From the NCBI GenBank assembly GCA_002197995.1, contig NGZR01000001.1:15333501-15397500 (forward strand): a stretch of DNA of 64,000 nucleotides. Reading direction: 5' to 3'. The notes beneath the pieces are model-generated. The model was not told where the DNA came from. It did not search any database and was given only the letters and a program-made list of their open reading frames with translations. The stretch's first letter is position 1. Each line of letters begins with the position of its first letter. This document shows positions 48,419 to 57,959 of the stretch, piece after piece. Source of the DNA: Gaeumannomyces sp. JS-464. Lineage: Eukaryota; Ascomycota; Sordariomycetes; Magnaporthales; Magnaporthaceae. Both the position numbers and the translations under genes were made by a program.

Positions 48419-50905
48419 TTACTTGGAGTACTTGGCGCGGAAGTACTTGGCGGCGTTGACCATGTTGGTCAGCGCCTCCTTGGTCTCCTTCCACTGGCGG
48501 GTCTTGAGACCGCAGTCGGGGTCGATCCAGAGCTGCTCCGGCTTGAGGAACTGGAGCATCTCCTCGATGCGGTCCTTGATCTCCTGCTCGCTGGGGACAC
48601 GCGGAGAGTGGATGTCGTACACACCCGGGCCGATGTGGCGAGGGTAGGCCTCCTCGACGAAGACCTTGAGCAGCTTGGCGTCCGACTTGCTGTTCTCAAT
48701 AGACAGAACATCGGCGTCGAGAGCAGCGATGGCGTGGAAGAAGTCCTGGAACTCCGAGTAGCAGAAGTGCGAGTGAATCTGAGTCGGGTCCTCAACACCG
48801 CAAGTCGACAGCTTGAAGGCCTTCACAGCCCACTTGAGGTAGGCATCACGCTCCTTGCCAGAGCGCAGCGGCAGACCCTCGCGCAGGGCCGGCTCGTCGA
48901 CCTGGATGACGTCGATGCCGGCCTTCTCGAGGTCGACAACCTCGTCGCGCAGGGCCAGGGCGAGCTGCTCGGCCTGGACCGACTGGTGAACATCGTCACG
49001 GGGGAACGACCATCGCAGGCACGTGACAGGGCCAGTCAGCATGCCCTTCATGGGCTTTTTTGAGATTTTGACGGCAAACTGGCTTTCCTTCACAGTCATG
49101 GGAGCCGGGCGAGAGATGTCGCCGACGATGATGGGAGGTCGCACACAGCGCGAGCCGTAGCTCTGAACCCAGGCGTGGGTGGTGAAAGCGTAGCCATTGA
49201 GGCGCTCGCCAAAGAACTGCACCATGTCGTTGCGCTCAGGCTCGCCGTGCACGAAGACGTCCAGGCCCAGCTCCTCCTGGATCTTGACATTGTTCTCAAT
49301 CTCCTCCTCGATGAACTTGTCATACTGCTCAGCTGAGATCTCCTTCTTGGTGAGCTTGGCCCGCTGAGCGCGGATAGTCGAGGTCTGGGGGAACGAGCCG
49401 ATGGTGGTGGTGGGGAACAGAGGCAAGTTCAGCTTCTTCTGCTGCGCCGCAATGCGAACGGGGAACTCCGACTTGCGGTTGTAGTCAGACTCAACGATCT
49501 TGGATTGCCTCTCCTTCACCTTGGGGTCGTTGGTGCGGGCCGAGGTGGCACGGGCCTGCATCGACTTGGCGTTGGCCTCAAGCTGCTCGCGGACCGACGC
49601 AGGGCCGTCAGTCACAGCCTTGGCAATGATCGCAACCTCGACAGCCTTCTCCGAGGCGAACGAGAACCAGTCAAGGATCTCGGCGTCGAGCTTCTTCTCA
49701 CTGGCCAGGGTGTGGGGGGTGTGCAGGAGAGAGCTCGAGGTGGCGACGATAACACGCTCCTTGCCGAGCTTCTGGATGGCGCCCTCAACAATCTCGATGG
49801 CGCGCTTGAAGTTGGTCTTCCAGATGTTGCGACCGTCAACGACACCGGCGGAAAGGATGGTCTTGGGGCCCAGGGCACCGACGACGGCCTCCAGCTGCTC
49901 GGGGTTGCGGACGAGGTCGACGTGGACAGCGTAGATGTCCTTGGGGACGGCCTCGAGGTTGTGGACAATGTCGCCAAAGTAGGTGGCGAAGACCAGCTTA
50001 GGGATCTTGTCGCCCAGGCTGGCAAACTTCTCGTACGTGGGCTTGAAGGCAGCCTTGGCCTTGGCGGGCAGGTCGAAGACGAGGACGGGCTCGTCAATCT
50101 GAACCGTCTCGGCGCCGGCAGCCTTCAGCTGAGTGAGCAGCTCTTCGTAGACGGGGACCAGCTTGTCAAGCAGGTCGATGGGGTCGACGGTCTGGTCACG
50201 GTCGGCCTTAGCCAGGTGAAGGAAGGACACGGGTCCCAACCAGGACAGGGCGGGTTGTAATGCCAGCCTCCTTGGCCTCCTTGAACTCCACAACAGCCTT
50301 GGGATTGGCCGCCAGCTTGAAAGTCTGGTTGTTCTGAAGTGTCGGCTTGACGTAGTGGTAGTTGGAGTCAAACCACTTGACCATCTCCAAGCTGGGAACG
50401 TCGACACCGTCCTTCTGGTGACCACGGCCCATGGCGAAGTACTCGTCGACGGGGTTCAGCTTGGAGCTGGAGTAGCGCTCGGGGACAGCCTGATCATTGG
50501 GTCACTTGGTTAGCGTCGCCGAAACTTGGGAGCTGCTAGGGCCTACTAGGCGGTGTCGAGAAGGAAAGCTTTTGGGAATGAACACTTACACCAAAGTCCT
50601 GGATGTGGAAAGGACCTGGTCGTACAGGGCAAAGTCGTTGCTGGGGATGATGTCGACGCCGGCATCCTTCTGGATCTTCCAGTGTGCGAGCCTCAGCCTC
50701 TTGGCCTCGGCCAGGAGCTCATCCTGCGAGATCTTGCCGCCCCAGTCTGGAGTTGGCGTCAGCAACATGACTGATTTTCTGGTGCTCTGGGAGCCGTCTG
50801 TCCAAGGAGGCGGGCGAATGATGTGGACATACAGGCTTCCGTGGCCTTCTTCAGGTCACGGTTGACACCCATGCGGGGGAAACCGAGGATGGCTGACTGA
50901 ACCAT
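48419..50905 (-). CDS. metE: Cobalamin-independent methionine synthase (3 exons, two frameshifts)
   Basis: Exons are 50833-50905, 50590-50746 and 48419-50489, with donors GTATGT and GTAAGT. Start [20 protein letters not shown], then [20 protein letters not shown], then [20 protein letters not shown]. The C-terminal catalytic barrel carries the family's zinc ligands: HFC in [10 protein letters not shown], Glu in SIENSKSD and Cys in [11 protein letters not shown]. It transfers the methyl group of methyltetrahydropteroyl-polyglutamate to homocysteine in the cytosol. Near 50607 one base is missing (before HIQDFG), and near 50238 one G is surplus (GTTGGGACCCG for GTTGGACCCG). The two cancel, and the corrected length is 766 residues, normal for fungi. 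Confidence 0.95.
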
Positions 50906-52661
50906 GCTGGGCAGGTTTGTTGTCCGGCAACTGGTAGCTTTCTGAGGCTTCTGTCAGTAAGGGAAAGCTGGTGTGCGGGTGGCTAGCAGTTGTGCTACAA
51001 AAGAAGGTGGGTGTCGCGGGGATCACGTACATGGTGTTTTCTTTGCGTTCAATCTCCTCGGGGGGAGTGGGATGAAGTAAGAAGGGAAGAGGAAAAGAAG
51101 TGAAAAAAAAAGAGAGAGGGCTGAGGAACAAGAAAAAAGATGCAGGAGGAAGAGAGGATTGGGATCGAGGCGGCAGGGCAACTTTGTATAGGGGTGGGCA
51201 GAGAAAAAAAGTGGAGCACGGACAGACTTGTTTCCCAACCTGGCACACGTCTTCCGGCGTCCTCGGCTCGACTAGGCCAGGTAGCAACAGCAGCGTGGTT
51301 GGGATGGGATGGCGAGGGCCGGGAAAGAGAGCGGTGTACGACTAACGGATGGCCGAAAGCTGCAATGGTTGGGCCCGAGACTGGACGACTGTGAGACAAA
51401 ACGACCAGGGGAGCTTGGGAGAAGGTGGGATGGTGGTGGCTGCGAGGGGTCCGAAAGCGGGGCGGGGCAGCTTGTGTTTCCATGGATGAGGGCGAGAATT
51501 AAGCTCAGTCGGGTGTGTGAAGGTCGCTCAATGTTTCCCCCCTTTTTTTTTCTCTCCCCTCACCAGCTTGCTTGCTGCCCGCCAGCGGTGCTGCATGGTG
51601 GGGCAATGCCCCGTTTGACGGTCTAGACGTCCCTCGCGTCAGGTAAACTTTTTGGCATGGAGGGGTTTGATGGCGTCAATGCTCAACGGCGGGCCGTGTA
51701 GCTTGGTGCTGGCTTTGCGTGCTGGTCTCTTCGCCGCGGAATCCGAGGAGCGACTTGCGGGGGAAATATGCGTAAAAGACGCCCAACTCTATCTCTAGCA
51801 GTCTACATAGCATCTATGGGGTCTAGTGCAACAAGCATGGGCCTGGCCTTGTTGCAGGCCTTGTTGCAGGCCGCTACAGCAGATACCTGACACTGTTCTG
51901 GCCGCAAAGAGAGGTGCAGTCCGGTCTGCAGCTGCAGATGGCATCCCCAACTGGCCCCATCCACCGCGACATCCAATGTTGAGGCTGGCTGGTGGCACGG
52001 CCCAGTCCCGACGGAATTGGAGATCCAATACAAATACGGCTTAATACCTGTGGGGCTACAGTAATCGACAAGACGGCCTGCTTCGGGCTGAGTCTGCGTT
52101 TCTGGTTCTGACTGGAGTCAAGTCCCTCAACCCGTGCTGGCTGGAAAAAAAAAGGGCAGGTCGGATCCCCGCATGCTCCACACAGCTACCACGAAAGGTA
52201 AGTCTGGTTGTCCAGGGGCGGCTGCTGCCCGCTGGCGGGGATGCCTGCGGTCCCTTGAGGCACCATCACGGATTGGCCCCCGCCGCCTTGGATCGAGGGT
52301 CGGTGTGAGAGTGAGGCGAGACGCTCATTGTGTCTGCCAAGTCAGGGATTGCTGCAGCGCCCAGGCCCCGAGGTCTCCAGTCCGGGTCTGCAATGCCGCT
52401 GCAGTGCAGGGCCTGACGTGGTGCCACCGGGCTCTGCATACTCAGTACAGAAAAGACGCGCACATGGTCGAAGCGCACCTCTGGCAACATTTCTTGGTCG
52501 AAGCACATCTCCATCGTGCCACCCAGATTCCCCACCCGAGCTCCCAATCATTACCACATACACTCGTAGACAGTCGTTCCGGTTATCAGGTGGATATACA
52601 AAGAAAGAAAGGACAGGAAGAGCAAGAGAGATCCAAAGGAAACACACACGCCATGTGCGGT
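50906..52661. other. Intergenic: methionine synthase promoter and 3' flank of the CENP-Q gene
   Basis: About 1.75 kb without a recognisable gene. The metE leader is pyrimidine-rich (51050-51250). The sequence around 51840-51875 contains an adjacent duplicated GCCTTGTTGCAG. Confidence 0.5.
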
Positions 52662-54622
52662 TCAACCGAGCAGAACAGCATCACACTGGCCCGAATCCAA
52701 ATGCCGCAGTAACACCTCGTGGAGGGCCGCCTTACTTTTCGTGATAGCTGGCAGAAGAGACCCGACTGTTGGAGGTTCCCCCTCATGCTCTCCAGGTGGC
52801 TGCCCATCTGCTGTGAGAGCCTAAGAAGCTCCTCGTCGTCCAGATCCTGCATGGTTGTCAGTATGCCAGCTGTCGACACGTGTGGTGAGAGGGGAGGCGA
52901 TCCATCACCAACCTTGTAAAGGCAGCTAGCCTGTCTCTCAGCCAAGATTAGGCCTCGGTCGTCATTGAATAGGCTAGTGGCAGGGGATTTGCGGCTTTGA
53001 ACATCCGGCGCCAATACGTGAGACGTTCTCAGGGTCTTCCTCCATTCCCGTGCCTCGTCTCTTGCGTTCGTCTCCAGCTTCCGTAGAGTCCTGTAATCTT
53101 TCTCCAGCAGTCGCTCCTCCTTCTCTACCTCGGCCTTGAGCAGCTCCACGGCATGAAGGGAAGGGTTGAGCTGATCCTCGAGAGCCTGTGCCGCATCCAC
53201 GGCTCGCTCGTAGTCCAGCTCCACCTCGTGGCTGGACACGAGCTGGCCTCCTGACGAGGCACCACGAGCAGCCCCTCCTGCGGTGAACGTAGGTGTTGGG
53301 AACGGCAGACCCCTCCCCAGTTTTCTCTGGATCCTCCCGCACACCGCCGAGAGGATCGAGGAGGCAGCGTCCTGGCGTCTCTGCGTATCGCGGAGGTGGT
53401 GCAGGACGGGGCGCTGCGCATCTAGCAATATGGCCCGCACGGCGTCGATGGAAGCCGCGTCAAGCGGGCCCCACTTGGCGGCGATCTTTGATCGTGGCAC
53501 CAGCTGCATGCGCTCCTTGATGTACTGGTACTTGGAGTCAAATGTTGGCCCTGGGTGTCCGCCAGCCCCTTCTTCTGCCGCGTCCGCGGCCTGAGTTGAT
53601 GGTCGCTTTTTCCTAGGACGGGCAGCGGGTTCTGACTCCGCATCTACCTCCGCAGTTCTATGGTCCTGCTCCTGGCTGCCTGGAGCCTCTGGTTCTGATC
53701 GACGCTGGCGCCTGCGTGTGGGCTGTCCGTCTGGTGCGGTCTCTGCATCTGCGCCTGTTGTTGGGGATCTCTCTGCTCCTGCCCCTTTGGGCGACTCCCT
53801 AACCTGTTGTCCAATCAGGGATGGACGCCCGCGTTTCTTCTTTTGGGCCTTGTTGTGGTCCGGGGGATGCGGGCCTCTGGCTCTGGACTTCTTGTATAGA
53901 TAGGTTGGCGAGAGAGGGCCGGCCGCGCTTCCTCTTAGGGGCGCCTGCCGCTCCGGCGGGAAGATGACTCGGCGAGGTTCTCTAATCCCGAGGCAGAAGG
54001 TTTGGCGTCTAGGGGTTGAGACGACCTCTTAGATCGCCTAGAGGGGGCCCCGGCCTTTTCGGCCTCTTGAGGGGTCTCTACATCCTCCCGAGTCACCGCT
54101 GATGCCTTCTTCCTACCCCGTCGCTTTGCCGCGCGGGGCCCATCATCCGTCTCGTTCGCGTGCGCCGGAGGAGGGTCTGGCTCGGGGCTGGGTTCGGGTT
54201 CGACAGCAGCGGCAGGTTTCATTGACGGTCTGCCTCTCCTCTTTGACACCGGAGCAGCGGCAGGGGCGACATCATCCTCCACAGCGGACGCGGCGCGAGC
54301 CGGCCTACCCCTTTTCCTCGGCTCAGGGACACCGTGATCCGCATCATCGTCGGGGGCGGGTTCCGCTGTCTCGTTCGGGCGACGCCGCTTGCGAGAGCGC
54401 GATGTGTCTTCGGATTCTGTTTCGGCAGCGCCAGTCTGGGCGGGGTGGCAGGCTGGCGCTTCATCGCGCGCCTAGCTCGAGCAATCGACGCGTCGGCGAC
54501 ATCCTGCGATGCGTCTGGGGGCTCGCGGTTGCGCTTCTGAGCTCGCGAAGCTGGAGGCTAGGCGGGTTGAGGATTAGAAAGAGCAACGAGGCAGGGGAAG
54601 GACGGGATTTACTACTCACCAT
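52662..54622 (-). CDS. fta7: Kinetochore protein CENP-Q/Okp1/Fta7 with multiple AT-hooks (3 exons, several frameshifts)
   Basis: The ATG alone (54620-54622) forms exon 1: it is followed at once by donor GTGAGT, and the intron 54558-54619 leads to PPASRAQKRNREPPDASQDV. Exon 2 is 52913-54557 and exon 3 is 52662-52846 (intron 52847-52912, CTGAC branch). The N-terminal 250 residues are acidic/basic and hold four GRP-centred AT-hooks (PRKRGRPARA, SKRRGRPSMK, RKRGRPSLAN, KKRGRPSLIG). The conserved CENP-Q part begins QLVPRSKIAAKWGPLD, with coiled-coil segments (LHAVELLKAEVEKEERLLEK) and ends AITKSKAALHEVLLRHLDS. It acts in the COMA/CENP-OPQUR part of the constitutive centromere network. Frame changes are needed near 54475, 53936, about 53850 and 52747. 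Confidence 0.82.
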
Positions 54623-55371
54623 CACAGCAAAAGCACTTCGAATTTTGAATATGTGGATGAACGACAGTGGAACAGCGACAGCATCCCGAATTCTTGGACC
54701 GCGAGCTCTGTTCGCGTCAACCCGCACCCGCCGGGTCAGCGGTTTCCACTTTAAAGCGGGTCAATCCGATTGTCGCATTGGACCGCGGCTTCAGCTTTTG
54801 AAGCTATGGCCACAAACGTGGCGGCGTGGCTGGTGAGACCCTGCGATTCGACACTGTCCCTTGGAACCGTGGGCCGGACCCCGTGGATCTAAGCCAATTT
54901 GAGCGTGGCTCCCTGGACAACCCCATCGTAAGGATGTCGTGCTGTCCATTTCCCCAGATCCAGGATTGCGATCATAAAAACACCAGCTCCCCAACAGCTG
55001 TCTAACTTCCCGGAGTTTCTATCGCGAGCGCAGTGATTTTTTTTGTCGCTCGCAACCGCAGTTTTTTTTATTTTTTTTTTATTTGACTCTTTGAAATCTG
55101 TTAATCGTATTGTTTTCGTCTCTTCGTTGTCTCAGACTAAGCCTGGGCTAGGGTGGTTGACCGCGTGGCCCCCAGATCTTCTAGGCACCAGTCCCGCAGC
55201 GAAGTGGTAGCTTTACCCGCTAGCAGCTGAAACCCGAACCCCTCACGCTGCCTTACATCATCCGCAGGTTGCTTTTTGAACTCACACAGCTCGAATACCC
55301 TCGCCTCGGACATTCTATCCGTCTAGCGATCTCTATTCTTTGTTCCATCTTTGTTCTGCAGCCTATTCACC
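54623..55371. other. Divergent promoter between CENP-Q and the ER membrane protein gene
   Basis: About 750 bp with a T-rich stretch at 55030-55085. No gene or specific site recognised. Confidence 0.5.
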
Positions 55372-56390
55372 ATGCGCCTCTCTACATCCCTCGCGCTGGC
55401 GCTCCCAGTGCTCGGCGTCTCGGCCGAGGGCGCCTTTGACCAGTACAAGGCCAAGTTCCTGAACTTCCTCGGCCAGTTCGGCGCTACCATCCCGGGATCC
55501 GCCCCGGCGGCCGAGACGGTGCAGCCGGAAGACACCAAGGCCGCGCCTAAGGCCGCCGTCCCCGCGAAGCCCATCGAAGTCTTCACAATGGAAAACTGGA
55601 AGGACACGCTGTACGGGCCGGTCAAGCCTGAGGCGCTGGAGCCCGAGGAGTGGTGGGTGATTGTTACTGGCCGTAACAAGACCTGCTGGGGTACGTAGCG
55701 CTTGAAATCTTCTATTCTTTTACCCCTAGTAGCATACTATCTTGTCCGAGGGACGCATCCGCTGACGTGTTTGGTTTCGTCGCCTAGGCCGATGCGAACA
55801 GGCTGAGGCTGCATGGAACGAGACTGCGCCCAAGATCGCCGCCCTCGCCAACTCACCGCATCTTGGCTTCCTTAACTGCGAGGACAACGCGCTGCTGTGC
55901 ACCGTATGGTCGTGCTCGGCGCCGTCCATCTGGACCTTCAAGATGCTGCCGGCCCCCGCCCCCGTCGAGATTGTCATCAAGCGTCTGTCCCACAACACCA
56001 CCACTCCCCAGACCATCATGGACCTCTACGAGGAGGGATACGTCAAGGGGAACAAGGAGGGCTGGAAGGTGAACGAGAGCGTGTTCCATCCTTTCAATGG
56101 CAAGTTTGCCGAGCTTGGCCTGAGCGTCCCGTTCGCCTATGTCATCTGGTTCTTCACGGTTGTGCCCAACTGGGCCGTGATGCTGGTCGTGTCCTTCATC
56201 AGCCGCAGCATGATGTGAGTTGCCGCAGCCTCCTTCCCTGGACCTAGGCGGGCGATTTCCTACAACCGGTGGTTGGCTCCGCCATGCGATGGCCTTTGCT
56301 GACTGACTCTCCACGGACAGGAACCGCCGCATGCAACCGCCCGCTCCTCCCCGGGGTGCTCCTGCGGGAGATGCCGCCGGCCCCAGGTAA
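55372..56390 (+). CDS. Fungal ER/secretory membrane protein with thioredoxin-fold-like lumenal domain (3 exons)
   Basis: Exons are 55372-55690, 55788-56214 and 56321-56390, giving 271 residues with an intact frame. A signal peptide (MRLSTSLALALPVLGVSAEG) leads to a lumenal domain: PIEVFTMENWKDTLYGPVKP, EEWWVIVTGRNKTCWGRCEQ, NCEDNALLCTVWSCSAPSIW. The order (strand, CWGRC cysteines, helix, strand with NCEDN) resembles a thioredoxin fold, although CX3C replaces the usual CXXC. A single membrane helix (VPFAYVIWFFTVVPNWAVML) and a Pro/Arg-rich cytosolic tail (NRRMQPPAPPRGAPAG) end the protein. Similar fungal proteins are commonly labelled peptidyl-tRNA hydrolase without evidence. It is probably an ER-resident membrane protein; a redox role is inference. 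Confidence 0.82.
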
Positions 56391-56729
56391 GACGACGCTC
56401 AGTGGTGAGCTTGTCCTGTGGCGCTTGTGACACCTCGTTGGTATGGCTGTGATATGGCCTGGGTTTGCGTAACGGTGAGCATGGGGTGAGCGGGGTCTGC
56501 TGTGCGGCCGACTGGGTGTTTCATTGTTCTTTTTGAATATCAAATTAAGGCGAGGCAAGTCCGGCTGGGCGGGATGGGCACGTGCGGCCCGGCTAGGCTT
56601 GTTGTCTAGGATATGGCTCTATGGGCTGGTTTCTTGCTCCGTTAAGCACTTTGGTAATAGGTTATGCCTGACGAAGACATCTCTAATGTCGAGGGCGGAA
56701 TGGCACGATGAGTTTAGGATTATTTTGGT
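56391..56729. other. Convergent 3' region
   Basis: About 340 bp between the ER membrane protein gene and the Nkp2 gene; nothing else seen. Confidence 0.5.
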
Positions 56730-57370
56730 TCAGGGTTTCTTTTCGCAGATCGCTTGCAGGTTCCGCAGGCCGTCCAGGACCTGCTCCGGTAGCCTGGGGT
56801 TGGCAAGGCGGCCGTAGCGGAGGTCGCTGAGGTCGCCGACCGCCTGCTGGATAGACTGGAGTATCTCGGCCTCTTCGTCTTGGAGATCCTGGATCTGCCG
56901 CTCAAGAGCGGTAACGGCAGCTTCCATGTTGGTCACGACAGAGCTGAGAGTGTGCTGCGATGCCTCAGCCCTTCCATTGGGGTCGGAGGCTAGCAGCTGA
57001 TATGGGGGGCAGTTGTCAACACCTTGCGTATGCACAATTGAAGACATGAAGACACGAGGCAGGCTCTTACCACTTTTTCGACCTCGTCCTCCGGGTCGAC
57101 CTCGTCAGCCGCAGCGCCCAGCTTTATGCGGGCGACCTGACGGCGGATGGCCCTGGCGTGCTGGCCGGCCTCGGCGTCGATATTGTCGGCGACGTCGTCG
57201 ACGATGCCATTGCGCTGGCGCTGCAGATCCCGGTACAGGGTGCGCACCTGGGCCGACGAGCGCTGGCTCGGCGGGAAGAAGGACCTGAACTCGTCGAGCG
57301 AGACGATGGTGGGGAGCTGGGCGGGGACGAGGAGGTAGTTGCTCAGGATTGTTGATTCGGTGGGTGCCAT
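56730..57370 (-). CDS. cnl2: Kinetochore protein Cnl2/Nkp2 (2 exons)
   Basis: Exons are 57071-57370 and 56730-56996 (intron 56997-57070, donor GTAAGA, acceptor ATCAG), giving 188 residues with an intact frame. The N-terminus MAPTESTILSNYLLVPAQLP, followed by TIVSLDEFRSFFPPSQRSSA, then QVRTLYRDLQRQRNGIVDDV, is the Cnl2/Nkp2 family signature. The second exon is coiled coil (NMEAAVTALERQIQDLQDEE). The family forms the Nkp1-Nkp2 dimer, which binds the COMA subcomplex of the inner kinetochore. It lies about 2.1 kb from the start of the CENP-Q gene, whose product belongs to the same subcomplex. Confidence 0.9.
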
Positions 57371-57959
57371 TGTGAGGGTGTTATCCTCATTTGTGCTCTT
57401 GTATATGTTATTTGATGTTTACTTGCTCGCCCAGACCTTGTCTTGCCCTCTCGTTCTCATCTATGTGTCTCTGCTTTTAGGTATTTGATGAGAATTGAGT
57501 ATTTGCAAGTCATCCAGCGTGAGTTGGTAGTTCCTTCTGATAACGTACGTCAAGCAGGGATCATAAGTGGATGAGCTGTGATTCGCTGAACGCGTTTTGC
57601 GGCGCCTCCCTCATGCAAGCGCGTCAGGGTTTTGACGTGTTGAGTGGGCCGCGGTATCCCATCCAAGCGTGATCCCGTGACACCCTTCATTGACGCTCGC
57701 CCGTCGCAATTTGCCCGGACGACGGATGCTTTTGAGCCCGACGTTCGACGAGAGATAACCCCGCAGGTCCAAACTTGGCTGCCCGTCACCCGAAACCGTA
57801 TTGTCGTCCTAGATTGCGTGACGCGGGCTGCAAACATCCATTTCGAAACTGGTCTCTGACACGTGGACCGCCTACTGAACGCGTCTCGTTCTCTGATCTG
57901 TCCTGTCGACGCCAACGGCCTACCCACTCACAAACAGGAAAAGAAAAGCAGCAGTCAAG
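57371..57959. other. Divergent promoter between Nkp2 and EAF3 genes
   Basis: About 590 bp, no recognisable gene. The open frames here are short and cross the promoter. Confidence 0.5.
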
